From contig JAPORH010000052.1 in the NCBI GenBank assembly GCA_026710325.1, positions 1 to 46,704 of the forward strand: a DNA stretch of 46,704 nt, read 5' to 3'. Position numbers and translations under genes: made by a program. Below are positions 13,692 through 21,994 of the stretch, piece after piece. The notes beneath the pieces are model-generated. The model was not told the origin of the DNA, made no database searches, and saw nothing but the letters and a program-made list of their open reading frames with translations. This stretch comes from Litoreibacter sp. (GTDB lineage: Bacteria; Pseudomonadota; Alphaproteobacteria; Rhodobacterales; Rhodobacteraceae). How positions within the stretch are numbered: the first letter of the stretch is position 1; the number at the start of each line of letters is the position of its first letter.

Positions 13692-13961
13692 ATGACGACC
13701 AGTGAGACCGAGTTGATGCTGTCTGGGTACGGGCTGACGACAGCGGAAATGTATTACCGGATGCCCGATTTTCAAAACGTGCTGAACACCTATGTCTGGC
13801 AGGAGTATGACCTAGCGCCAGACTACCCAAAACTGTTCGAATTCATCGAGTTTTGGCAGGACAAGCTGGACGGGCCGCTGCATTCCGTCCGCTTCGCGCA
13901 TCGCAAGATGATTGCCCCGGGGGAATGGCGGAACGTGACGGGGGAGTTTTTCCTCAATTAA
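13692..13961 (+). CDS. usg: Usg family protein
   Basis: 89 aa with the family core LSGYGLTTAEMYYRMPDF, then WQEYDLAPDYP and GPLHSVRFAH. Usg-like proteins are small, conserved in alphaproteobacteria and of unknown function; the name comes from a gene upstream of trp genes in other bacteria. The ATG at 13692 has AGAGG six bases upstream; the ATG at 13677 would add five residues without a clear ribosome site. The 3' end overlaps the convergent dsbB end by eight bases. Confidence 0.88.
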   Translation: MTTSETELMLSGYGLTTAEMYYRMPDFQNVLNTYVWQEYDLAPDYPKLFEFIEFWQDKLDGPLHSVRFAHRKMIAPGEWRNVTGEFFLN

Positions 13962-14421
13962 CGCGGCGGTGCGCCAGTGCTGCAATCAACCACAAGGCAG
14001 CGAGGGCGAGGGACAGGATCGCGTTCCAGCCGGCCATGGAGATGCCGATGAACTCCCAGGCGACCTCATCACAGCGGACCACGGGGGCGGCGAGAATGCG
14101 GTTCATCAGCTCGTCTACGCTGAGACCCGTGATGGAGCCGGAGGAGCAGCTGGCAGGCCCCTCCCACCACTGTTTTTCAACGCCGACATGATACATTCCT
14201 ACGGCTGAGGTGGTGAGCGCGGCCAAGGCGCCGAGCCAGAGGATGAGGCGGTTTTTGAGCGCGAGGAAGGCCAAGCCGAGGGCGGCGGCCACCGCATGGG
14301 GGTAGCGCTGCCAGATGCACATTTTGCACGGCGCGTAGCCCAGATACTGGAACACAAACGCGCCTGCGAGCAGGGCGGCGGAGCCAGCGGCGGCGATATA
14401 GGCGAGGTGGATCGGTTTCAT
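13954..14421 (-). CDS. dsbB: Disulfide bond formation protein DsbB
   Basis: Inner-membrane quinone reductase that reoxidises DsbA. 155 aa with four membrane helices. The first periplasmic pair is C32-C35 (APCKMCIWQRYPH); the second is C92 (GPASCSS) and C117 (VVRCDE). The ATG at 14421 overlaps the yqaA stop by four bases; a longer frame upstream would lie inside yqaA and adds an arginine-rich, non-homologous stretch, so I reject it. Confidence 0.92.
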   Translation of the reverse strand: MKPIHLAYIAAAGSAALLAGAFVFQYLGYAPCKMCIWQRYPHAVAAALGLAFLALKNRLILWLGALAALTTSAVGMYHVGVEKQWWEGPASCSSGSITGLSVDELMNRILAAPVVRCDEVAWEFIGISMAGWNAILSLALAALWLIAALAHRRVN

Positions 14422-14996
14422 AGGAACCGCGTGGCGTAGAAGCCGCCGAATAGGAGCAGCAGGAAGACCGTGAAGACGAGGCCGAGGCGCTTTTCGATGA
14501 AGGTTTGGATCGGCGCGCCGTATTTCCACAAGAGCCCGGCGATAATGAAAAAGCGGATGCCGCGCGCGATGATCGAGGTCACTATGAAGGTGCCAAGCGG
14601 CATACCGGTCCAGCCGGACATGATGGTAATGACTTTGTAAGGGAAGGGCGTGATGCCCGCGCCGAGGACAGCCCAGAAGCCCAGATCGTTGAACCGGGTG
14701 TTGAACTCGGCCATGCGGTCAGCCTTGCCTAGGGCCTCCAAGATCGGCTGGCCCAGCCAGTCAAAGGCGAGGGCGCCGATGGCATAGCCCGCTAGCCCGC
14801 CCGCAACGGAAGAAAACAGGCACACGCCTGCAATGAGGAAAGCGCGGTGCGGGGCGGCGATAATCATCGGGATCATCATCAGATCAGGCGGGATCGGAAA
14901 GACGGAGCTTTCGATGAAAGACACGAAGGCCAGCGCCCATAAGGCGTTCGGATGCGCTGACAAAGACATCGTCCAGTCATAGAGGCGTTTAATCAT
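14418..14996 (-). CDS. YqaA family (DedA/SNARE-associated) membrane protein
   Basis: 192 aa. Starts MIKRLYDWTMSLSAHPNALWAL and contains the DedA-like re-entrant signature FIESSVFPIPPDLMMIP, then GAGITPFPYKVITIMSG, followed by a transmembrane hairpin and a terminal helix. DedA relatives work in membrane-lipid and proton-motive-force homeostasis; the YqaA branch has no firm function. The gene precedes dsbB with an ATGA overlap, forming a two-gene membrane operon. Confidence 0.87.
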   Translation of the reverse strand: MIKRLYDWTMSLSAHPNALWALAFVSFIESSVFPIPPDLMMIPMIIAAPHRAFLIAGVCLFSSVAGGLAGYAIGALAFDWLGQPILEALGKADRMAEFNTRFNDLGFWAVLGAGITPFPYKVITIMSGWTGMPLGTFIVTSIIARGIRFFIIAGLLWKYGAPIQTFIEKRLGLVFTVFLLLLFGGFYATRFL

Positions 14997-15069
14997 TTGG
15001 CCTGCCCGGATTTTCTTTCTAGGCTATATGCATCGGGTGGCCTTCTTGGGCAAGACAAAGGAGTGCGTC

Positions 15070-15939
15070 ATGAAGTGGCGGGGACGACGTGGCAGCAGCA
15101 ATATCGAAGACCGGCGCGGGCGGCGTTCCTCAGGCAGGGGTGTTGGCAAGACAGGCGGGATCAGCGGGGTTGGTCTGATCTTGGTTCTGGTCATCGGATA
15201 TTTCCTTGGGATAGACGTGACGCCACTGCTGCAAGGTCAGGGGCAATTCGGCGACTCTGGGCAAACGGTAAGCCAAGAGATCACGCCTGCCGATCAACGT
15301 GCGGGCGAGTTTGTCTCCGTCGTATTAGCTGACACAGAAGAGGTCTGGAGCGAGATTTTCGCCGAGCAAGTGGGCGAGCGCTACACCCCAGCCACATTGG
15401 TTCTGTTCAAAGGGGCGACGCAAAGCCCATGCGGCGGGGCGAGCGGTGCGTCAGGCCCGTTTTATTGCCCAGCGGACAAGAAAGCCTATTTGGACACTGA
15501 TTTCTTTGTCACCATGGAACAACGTCTTGGCGCTGGCGGTGATTTCGCCGCCGCTTATGTGGTCGCTCACGAGGTCGCGCATCATGTTCAAAATGAGCTG
15601 GGGATCCTTAGCCAGGCCAACCACATTCGCCAGCAAGTGAGCCAAGCTGAAAGCAACGCGATTTCCGTGATGATTGAATTGCAGGCGGATTGCCTGTCAG
15701 GCGTCTGGACCCGCTATGCGCAGGCGCGGTTCAACTCGCTCGAACGTGGCGATCTGGGGGAGGCGCTGAATGCGGCGAAACAGATTGGCGATGATACCCT
15801 ACAACGCAATGCCGGTCGCAGGCCAAACCCGCATACGTTTACCCATGGCACATCGGAGCAGCGGCAGCGTTGGTTCCAGCGTGGCTATGAAAACCCGCAG
15901 ATCCAGACCTGCGACACGTTTGGGGCCGCGCGGCTTTAA
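15070..15939 (+). CDS. YpfJ-type neutral zinc metallopeptidase
   Basis: 289 aa of the putative neutral zinc metallopeptidase family. A basic N-terminus (KWRGRRGSSNIEDRRGRR) precedes one membrane segment (about residues 33-48), then a periplasmic domain with zinc motif H167-E168-x-x-H171 (VVAHEVAHHVQ) and a later ELQADCLSGVW carrying the third ligand candidate. Conserved C121 and C133 could form a disulfide. AAGGAG eight bases before 15070 fixes the start. The physiological substrate is unknown. The TRAP gene dctQ starts only three bases after its stop. Confidence 0.88.
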   Translation: MKWRGRRGSSNIEDRRGRRSSGRGVGKTGGISGVGLILVLVIGYFLGIDVTPLLQGQGQFGDSGQTVSQEITPADQRAGEFVSVVLADTEEVWSEIFAEQVGERYTPATLVLFKGATQSPCGGASGASGPFYCPADKKAYLDTDFFVTMEQRLGAGGDFAAAYVVAHEVAHHVQNELGILSQANHIRQQVSQAESNAISVMIELQADCLSGVWTRYAQARFNSLERGDLGEALNAAKQIGDDTLQRNAGRRPNPHTFTHGTSEQRQRWFQRGYENPQIQTCDTFGAARL

Positions 15940-15942
15940 CCC

Positions 15943-16512
15943 ATGATGCTTGCGGAAACAGCGCAGGCGCGCATCGGCGCAGCTCTCAATGCCTTGGCGC
16001 GGCTGTCCGCCTATTTTGGCGGGATTATCTTGCTGGCTTTGGCGCTTATGACCGTCGTCTCGGTCATCGGGCGCGCCTTTACCTTTGCCGGGCTGCGCCC
16101 CATCCGCGGGGACTTCGAGTTGGTCGAGGCGGGAACGGCCATAGCTGTTTTCATGTTTCTGCCTTGGTGCCAGATGCAACGTGGGCATGTGACCGTAGAT
16201 TTGGTGGTGGGCCGCATGGGGCCACGCTTGCGCGCGTTCTGGGTCCTTCTCGGCGACGTTGCAATCGCGGTGATTGCGTCGATAATCTTGTGGCGGCTTT
16301 ACCTGGGCTTTGGCGAAAAATTCCCTTTTCTTGAACAGCCTTTGCGTGATGCTTTGTCGATGGGATACAAACCGTTCTTCCCGGAGACCAGCTACGAGCT
16401 TCAATTCCCGATTTGGGTGCCTTTTGCCTTCGCGACGCTTGGCGCGGCGCTTTTTGCGCTGACAAGCCTTTATTCGGTTTGGCGCAGCTGGAATGAGATG
16501 GCACGCGGATGA
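15943..16512 (+). CDS. TRAP transporter small permease (DctQ type)
   Basis: 189 aa, four membrane helices, with the DctQ hallmark stretch FELVEAGTAIAVFMFLPWCQM followed by RGHVTVDLV. It pairs with the large permease to import organic acids or similar solutes using a sodium or proton gradient. Its stop overlaps the start of the large permease gene (ATGA). No periplasmic DctP binding-protein gene is adjacent. A start one codon later is equally possible. Confidence 0.88.
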   Translation: MMLAETAQARIGAALNALARLSAYFGGIILLALALMTVVSVIGRAFTFAGLRPIRGDFELVEAGTAIAVFMFLPWCQMQRGHVTVDLVVGRMGPRLRAFWVLLGDVAIAVIASIILWRLYLGFGEKFPFLEQPLRDALSMGYKPFFPETSYELQFPIWVPFAFATLGAALFALTSLYSVWRSWNEMARG

Positions 16513-17861
16513 CGGGGCTAGAACTGGCGCTTTCGGGCTTTGGCCTTATGCTGCTTGCCATTTTTCTGCGCATGCCGATTGGGGCTGCGATGTTTTTGAC
16601 GGGGTTTGTTGGGACCTGGGTGGTTCTGGGCCGACCTTCAGCCGTGCTGTCCCAGATGAAAACGCTGACCTATGACACGTTTTCGAGCTACTCGCTCAGT
16701 ATTATTCCGCTGTTTTTGCTCATGGGGCAGTTTGCGACCAAATCTGGCATGAGCCAGGCCTTATTCAACGCAGCCTCAGAGTGGCTCGGGCATAGGCGCG
16801 GCGGGGTTGCAATGGCGTCGGTCGGGGCTTGTGCCGGGTTTGGCGCGGTTTGCGGATCGTCACTGGCGACGGCCTCGACCATGGGGCAAGTGGCTTTGCC
16901 CGAGATGCGCAAACGGGGGTATTCCGACGCGCTCAGCACCGGCGTTTTGGCGGCGGGCGGCACGCTCGGCATCTTGATCCCGCCTTCGGTGATCTTGGTG
17001 CTTTATGCGATCCTGACCGAGCAGAATATCGTGAAGATGTTTTTGGCAGCTTTAATCCCGGGGCTGCTGGCGGCTTTGGGTTATATGCTAACGGTCGCGA
17101 TTTATGTACGAGTGCGGCCTGGATCCGGGCCGGTCTCCGAACGCGCACCCCTGTCGCGACGGATGCGAGCGCTTTGGCAGACCTGGCCCGTGATATTGAT
17201 TTTTGGCGTGGTGATGGGCGGCATCATCGGCGATTGGAACTGGGCGCGGCCGGGTGTGCAAGCGCTGTTCACGCCCACGGAAGGCGCGGCGGTTGGCGCG
17301 GTGATCACCGGGCTTTATGGCGCGGCCACGGGCGGTTTGAACTGGCAAGGGTTGAAAGAGGCGGTGTTGGAGACGGCTCAAGCCTCCGCCATGATCTTCT
17401 TCATCTTGTTCGGTGCGCAGGTCTTCAACTCGTTCCTCGCCTTCACGCAAGCGCCACAAGCGCTGGCGGAGTGGGTGTTGATGCTGGAGCTCGCACCGAT
17501 GCTTGTGCTTCTGGGGATGCTGGCCTGCTATCTGGTTTTTGGCTGCGTAATGGACTCGCTGTCGATGATCTTGCTGACAGTACCCGTCTTCTTCCCGATC
17601 ATCGAGGCTTTAGAGTTTGGCATGAGCCCGGAGGAGGTGGCGATCTGGTTCGGCATCCTCGCGCTGATCGTAGTGGAAGTCGGACTGATCACCCCACCGG
17701 TGGGGCTGAACCTGTTCATCATCAACCGGGTCGAAGCCGACATCCCGATGAGCGCGACCTACAAAGGCGTTTTGCCTTTTGTGGCTTCTGATTTGCTGCG
17801 CGTGGCGCTTCTGGTGGCGTTTCCGGGCCTGTCGCTCTGGCTTGTGGGGCTCGCCTTTTAG
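16509..17861 (+). CDS. TRAP transporter large permease (DctM type)
   Basis: 450 aa with about 12-13 hydrophobic segments. Typical DctM features are visible: GFGAVCGSSLATASTMG, the ATLGILIPPS-like segment reading GGTLGILIPPSVILVLYA, and near the end ITPPVGLNLFIIN. It forms the transport channel with the small subunit. The substrate cannot be inferred because the binding protein is not nearby. The stop overlaps the convergent glutathione peroxidase stop. Confidence 0.93.
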   Translation: MTGLELALSGFGLMLLAIFLRMPIGAAMFLTGFVGTWVVLGRPSAVLSQMKTLTYDTFSSYSLSIIPLFLLMGQFATKSGMSQALFNAASEWLGHRRGGVAMASVGACAGFGAVCGSSLATASTMGQVALPEMRKRGYSDALSTGVLAAGGTLGILIPPSVILVLYAILTEQNIVKMFLAALIPGLLAALGYMLTVAIYVRVRPGSGPVSERAPLSRRMRALWQTWPVILIFGVVMGGIIGDWNWARPGVQALFTPTEGAAVGAVITGLYGAATGGLNWQGLKEAVLETAQASAMIFFILFGAQVFNSFLAFTQAPQALAEWVLMLELAPMLVLLGMLACYLVFGCVMDSLSMILLTVPVFFPIIEALEFGMSPEEVAIWFGILALIVVEVGLITPPVGLNLFIINRVEADIPMSATYKGVLPFVASDLLRVALLVAFPGLSLWLVGLAF

Positions 17862-18379
17862 CCGTCGAGCATGGCCTCGATCGGTCCGATGATCTTAGCG
17901 CTTGTTGGTTTGGTGCCGGAGCGCCAGGTGCCAGCAACCGTGCCATCAGGGGCAATCAGGATTTTGTTGAAGTTCCAATTGGGCACGAAACCGGTTTCTT
18001 CGCGCACCCATTTGTAGAAGGGATGAGCATTGCGGCCGCGCACATCGGTCAGGTCCGCCATGGGCAGGTCGAGGGAAAAGTTCACCGCGCAGAATTCCTT
18101 GACCTGCTTCGCCGTGGCAAGCTCCTGTCGGAAGCTGTTGGAGGGGACGGTGAGCACCACGAGCCCTTTGTCGCGATAGGCGTCATAAAGCTCCTGCAAC
18201 CCGTCATATTGATAGGTGAACCCGCAGCGTGAGGCGGTGTTGACGACTAGCACCGGCTGTCCGCGCCAGGCGTCGAGCGGCAGCTCCGCGCCCTCGATGG
18301 AGCTGAATGTAAACGCCCCGAGCGGCATGGCTGCGGTTGATAGTATGAAGGCGGACATCAAAAGGCTGCGCATGTTCAT
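17858..18379 (-). CDS. Glutathione peroxidase family protein, exported
   Basis: 173 aa. N-terminal signal peptide (MNMRSLLMSAFILSTAAMPLGAF) indicates export, unlike most cytoplasmic homologues. The peroxidatic cysteine is C52 in NTASRCGFT; Gln in SFRQEL and Trp/Asn in WNF complete the usual catalytic tetrad. The second conserved NQF region reads SNSF, so the motif differs from the standard PCNQF. It probably reduces peroxides in the periplasm with a thioredoxin-like donor; the donor is inference. Confidence 0.9.
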   Translation of the reverse strand: MNMRSLLMSAFILSTAAMPLGAFTFSSIEGAELPLDAWRGQPVLVVNTASRCGFTYQYDGLQELYDAYRDKGLVVLTVPSNSFRQELATAKQVKEFCAVNFSLDLPMADLTDVRGRNAHPFYKWVREETGFVPNWNFNKILIAPDGTVAGTWRSGTKPTSAKIIGPIEAMLDG

Positions 18380-18485
18380 TCTCCCTTTGGTATGGATACG
18401 TGGGATTATGCCATTTGGTTTGCCGCTGCGGTGAAGAAATCTGGATTGACGCTGCGGGCCGGCAAGGCTACACCGCCGCTATCCC

Positions 18486-18508
18486 GCGCACCGGCTACCA
18501 CGGTGCGC
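18486..18508. repeat. Perfect inverted repeat just before tRNA-Leu
   Basis: GCGCACCG (18486-18493) and CGGTGCGC (18501-18508) flank a seven-base loop, ending nine bases before the tRNA. Only three Ts follow, so it is a weak terminator at best. It may mark the 5' leader of the tRNA transcript or a leftover repeat. Confidence 0.5.
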
Positions 18509-18517
18509 CTTTGACGG

Positions 18518-18601
18518 GCCCGAGTGGTGGAATGGTAGACACGACGGATTCAAAATCCGTTGCCGCGAGGCGTGCCGGTTCAAGTCCGGCCTCGGGTACC
18601 A
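18518..18601 (+). tRNA. tRNA-Leu (CAA)
   Basis: 84 bases with encoded CCA. The acceptor arm GCCCGAG pairs with CTCGGGT (first pair G-U), the anticodon stem is ACGGA/TCCGT around loop TTCAAAA (anticodon CAA, reads UUG), the T-loop GGTTCAAGTCC is canonical, and the long variable arm is that of a class II (Leu) tRNA. A gene-poor stretch follows its 3' end; I see no integrase gene next to it. Confidence 0.96.
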
Positions 18602-19358
18602 AGCCTTCCAGTCCTGAATTGTGTGTACAATAGTGCGGTTTAGGCGTCCTTGTTTCGGATGATCGTTGTTATCGATCGGGTTGGTCAGACGCTTCAATAG
18701 GGCGCCGAGGCGTGAAATTTGTGCTCGATTCGAGCCGATTTTCCGTGAAGTCGGGACAGTGAAATTGATACGTTGCAATTGTCCTCGAAATCACACCAAG
18801 CGTGACGAAAGTTAGGCAAGTTTCAAGATTTTTGCGAAAGGCCGTTTCAGGTGCCGTGTTGAGGCGCGACACACCTTTCATGTGCCGACCCTTGGTCGAT
18901 AGAAACAATGATTAAAATTTTTCGAAAACCTAGTGAAAAATGGCGAAAGCGTTGGAAACAATGATGCTGGACGTGTGCACATTTGGCTGGCTAGAACGCT
19001 CGAAAATCGGCCAAAAACAAAGCAAAATAACGGAACCGTGAAGCAGCGATTTTTCCATAATTTCGCCTTTTTTCGAAATTTTCGGATGAAATCCCCTTTG
19101 TTTGGTTTGGGCGAAAGCTTACTTTCGTCTCACACCCGACTGGGGGGTGAACATATGGCTTGGGGCGGCCGCACGTGAGAATTCTGCGGTTTGCAGAAAA
19201 GTGAAGTGCTATGGCGCGGGGTCTGTGTGAACCCAATGCCGACGGCTAGTTTAGCCGGGTCGCTTTTCTTAAAAACCGGTCAAGTCCAGGCTCCTCATGC
19301 GCGGTCCGATATCCGGCCTGCTGTTCGTCTTGGGTGTTGGTTAGCGAGGATCCGGGTA
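18602..19358. other. Gene-poor AT-rich interval between tRNA-Leu and the Hint genes
   Basis: No frame here looks like a real gene: candidates lack ribosome sites and recognisable composition. The DNA is richer in A/T than its surroundings, with many TTTCGAAA-like runs (for example 18917-18926 and 19071-19080). An 11-base direct repeat GAAACAATGAT occurs at 18902 and 18955. It may hold the long promoter region of the Hint gene at 19487, or a decayed insert beside the tRNA. Confidence 0.55.
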
Positions 19359-19490
19359 ATGGTTCTGTGTAGCGTAGTGAGTTTGCTCTTGATCGCCTGT
19401 GTAGCGGCGATGGCGCATGCGGCTTTTTGCTCCCAGCAAAAGGCGCATGCGCACCGAGCGGTTATTGTGTCATGTGAGGACATCACGTGA
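19359..19490 (+). CDS. Possible 43-aa hydrophobic leader peptide upstream of the first Hint gene
   Basis: An ATG at 19359 opens MVLCSVVSLLLIACVAAMAHA, a signal-peptide or membrane-like segment, then a short polar tail. Its TGA overlaps the GTG start of the Hint gene (GTGA). The frame extends further upstream to 19191 but that part looks non-coding. No good ribosome site is visible before 19359. It may be a coupled leader or chance. Confidence 0.25.
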   Translation: MVLCSVVSLLLIACVAAMAHAAFCSQQKAHAHRAVIVSCEDIT

Positions 19491-21799
19491 CGAATATACT
19501 TCTGACATTCAGCGCACTTGACGCTGGCGACCTCGTTGCCAGCCAGTTTGAAGCGCAGGGCGTTAAAATATCGACGCTCAACCCGCACACGCCCGCGATA
19601 GTGTTTGATACCTCCCATCCAACAGGGGGCGACACGGATCTGGCAAGCTCGTCCTTGGGGAATGTGCTTATCCTGTCTGAGGACGGAGATCGCAACGATC
19701 CGGACGACAATGCGGGCGGCGGGACTTTCGTGTTTGACTTTGCGGCACCGACGCGCGTGCTGAATTTCGAAACGCTCGATATTGAAGAGAGGGGCGGGGA
19801 AGTTCGGCTTTTCGATGCGCATGGTGCGTTGATCAAGACAGTCCCCATTGAGCCTGCCGGCGACAACCAGCAGGGTTTCGTCAATCTGTTCATCGACGAT
19901 GTCGCGCGGATGGAGGTCGAATTGGCGGGCTCCGGCGCAATCGACAACATCTGTTTTGCAAAACCAATCCTTGGCGACGGCATTGTTGAAGGCAGCAATG
20001 AAGCCGAGCTGATTGACGCGGCCTATCTTGGCGACCCTGAAGGCGACCGCGTAGATGCCGATGATGCAATCTTGCCGGGTCAAAGCGGCGATGAGGATAT
20101 TATCGATTCCTTTGGCGGGGATGACACCATTCGGGCGGGAGCCGCGGATGACAGCGTTTTTGCAGGTTCTGGCGGCGACGATGTAAAGGGCGGTGCCGGT
20201 AACGACACCATCTACGGCGATAGCAACTACGCAGGCCCAGGGGCCGGGCGCAGCGTGCGCGAAAGCTTAAAATGGTCGGAAAATCGCAGCGATATTTCCG
20301 GGTTCACGCAAGATACTGGCGCGGTCGAGGTGACCTTCGCAACCCTTGTTCAAGATGGCGGGTCGCGAACCGGGTTTTCGTCAAATCGTCAAAATATCGA
20401 TGCGCTTGAGGCGGGCGACGAGGCGATCAATGCGCGCAGCGCGCTGGTCTCGGTCACCAATGGTCAAGGCAGTGACACGGCCTACGCGTTGGATTTTTCG
20501 GACCCTGTCGAGAACCTGTCTTTCCGGATCAATGACATTGACGGGGACGGCGTTGTTTCGGTGCGCGCATTTGATGCGGATGGGAACGCGGTCGAGTTGA
20601 CTTTGACAGGTGGCGACAGGCTGCTGCTGCTCGACAATGATGCAGTCTCTGGCGTTGAGACCGCCGATAGCACGGGCGGATATGACCGTCCAAGTTCTGA
20701 CGACTATTCGGCGCTTGTCGAAATCCCTGGCCCGCTGTCCCGGATCGAGATCAACCATGTGCAAGATGGCCCAAATAATACGGGCGTCTTTTTCACGGAT
20801 GTGTTTTTTGACGTGCCTCTCTTTGACGATGGCCTGCCCGGCAATGACCGCCTTGATGGCGGCGCCGGCGATGACGTCATTTTTGGCGAAGGCGGTGACG
20901 ACACGATCCTTGGCGGCGCTGGCGCGGATGAGATTACCGGCGGTGCCGGGGCGGATACGCAGTTCGGTGACGACGACGCCGATAGCTTCTTTGTACGGGA
21001 AGCCAGCGACGGCTTTGGGGATGTCATAGACGGCGGGACCGGCGGCGATGATCGCGATACGCTCGATCTTACCGGTGCCGGACCTTTGCGGATCGTTGAC
21101 CAAACCGTGGATGCGGATGGCGATTCCACATCTGGCCGGGTCGAGTTTCTCGACAGCATTGACGGCGCCGTCATCGGAACACTGGATTTTAAGGAGATAG
21201 AGACACTCGTGCCCTGTTTTACACCTGGAACTACTATTGCCACCCCACATGGGGAAGTCCTGATCGAAGAGCTGGAGGTCGGCGACAAGGTGATCACCCG
21301 CGACAACGGCATTCAGGAGGTTCGCTGGGTCGGATCAAAGCATATGGATGCGCGCATGTTGCAGCAGAACCCGCATTTGCAGCCTATTTTGATCGCCAAG
21401 GAATCGCTCGGCAATGGCTTGCCCGAGCGCGATATGCTGGTCAGCCCCAATCACCGTGTGCTGGTGAACAATGACCGCGTGAGCCTGTATTTTGAAGAAA
21501 ATGAGGTTCTGGTCGCAGCGAAATTCCTCGAAAACCCGTCATGCGGGGTTCATACGATTCAATCCATGGGCACCAACTACATCCATTTCATGTGCGACAA
21601 CCATGAGGTCGTTCTGACCAATGGCAGCTGGACGGAGAGTTTTCAGCCGGGGGACCACTCCTTGCGCGCTGTCGGCAATGCACAGCGTAATGAGATTTTT
21701 GAGCTTTTTCCGGAGCTCCGTGGTGTACAGGGCCGAAAGGCCTATGCCTCGGCCAGATTGTCGCTGAAAAAGCATGAAGCACAGATGTTGTTTCGATAG
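19487..21799 (+). CDS. RTX-repeat protein with C-terminal Hint (hedgehog/intein) domain, copy 1
   Basis: 770 aa, acidic, GTG start with GAGGA seven bases upstream. Order: a beta-rich domain (about 1-160, with DTSHPTGGDTDLA and DNAGGGTFVFDFAAP); a first RTX-like calcium-binding stretch (about 200-250, GGDDVKGGAGNDTIYGD); a second beta-sandwich domain; more GGxGxDxxx nonapeptides (about 450-510, GNDRLDGGAGDDVIFGEGG); a short linker; and a Hint_2-type domain from C577 (VPCFTPGT) to the end, with SPNHR carrying the second catalytic-type His. No signal peptide is seen, as in type I secretion substrates. Self-cleavage is likely by family but not shown. Confidence 0.88.
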   Translation: MTNILLTFSALDAGDLVASQFEAQGVKISTLNPHTPAIVFDTSHPTGGDTDLASSSLGNVLILSEDGDRNDPDDNAGGGTFVFDFAAPTRVLNFETLDIEERGGEVRLFDAHGALIKTVPIEPAGDNQQGFVNLFIDDVARMEVELAGSGAIDNICFAKPILGDGIVEGSNEAELIDAAYLGDPEGDRVDADDAILPGQSGDEDIIDSFGGDDTIRAGAADDSVFAGSGGDDVKGGAGNDTIYGDSNYAGPGAGRSVRESLKWSENRSDISGFTQDTGAVEVTFATLVQDGGSRTGFSSNRQNIDALEAGDEAINARSALVSVTNGQGSDTAYALDFSDPVENLSFRINDIDGDGVVSVRAFDADGNAVELTLTGGDRLLLLDNDAVSGVETADSTGGYDRPSSDDYSALVEIPGPLSRIEINHVQDGPNNTGVFFTDVFFDVPLFDDGLPGNDRLDGGAGDDVIFGEGGDDTILGGAGADEITGGAGADTQFGDDDADSFFVREASDGFGDVIDGGTGGDDRDTLDLTGAGPLRIVDQTVDADGDSTSGRVEFLDSIDGAVIGTLDFKEIETLVPCFTPGTTIATPHGEVLIEELEVGDKVITRDNGIQEVRWVGSKHMDARMLQQNPHLQPILIAKESLGNGLPERDMLVSPNHRVLVNNDRVSLYFEENEVLVAAKFLENPSCGVHTIQSMGTNYIHFMCDNHEVVLTNGSWTESFQPGDHSLRAVGNAQRNEIFELFPELRGVQGRKAYASARLSLKKHEAQMLFR

Positions 21800-21926
21800 G
21801 TGACCAAGCCTCTCGGCAAAAATGCGCGAAACCGTCTTGAGCGATCACGCGGTTCGATGCTCATCTAGCAACAGGTTGATTTTCTGAGGCTTTCGGGGCG
21901 AAAAATCTGCAGACTTAATGTGAATG

Positions 21927-21946
21927 TTAATTCTTTCTTAAGTTAA
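21927..21946. promoter_or_regulatory. TTAA-N7-TTAA CtrA-type site before the second Hint gene
   Basis: TTAA (21927-21930), seven bases, TTAA (21938-21941), with another TTAA at 21943. It matches the CtrA consensus spacing exactly, apart from a final G instead of C. It lies 54 bases before the ATG at 21995, a reasonable promoter position. CtrA control is inference. Confidence 0.45.
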
Positions 21947-21994
21947 TCCGAACCATCCAGAGCGTTTTAGAGGAATGCCTGGGATAGGGTGCAG

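Noticed and set aside
16829-17791. 320-codon frame overlapping dctM
   Set aside because: Same strand, other frame, rich in Arg/Gly/His; dctM in the main frame has all family motifs.
18933-19178. 81-codon frame in the gene-poor interval
   Set aside because: No ribosome site and composition that follows the local AT-rich DNA; not supported as a gene.
19191-19358. Upstream extension of the small frame before the first Hint gene
   Set aside because: No ribosome site, no protein-like character; only the last 43 codons are listed, with low confidence.
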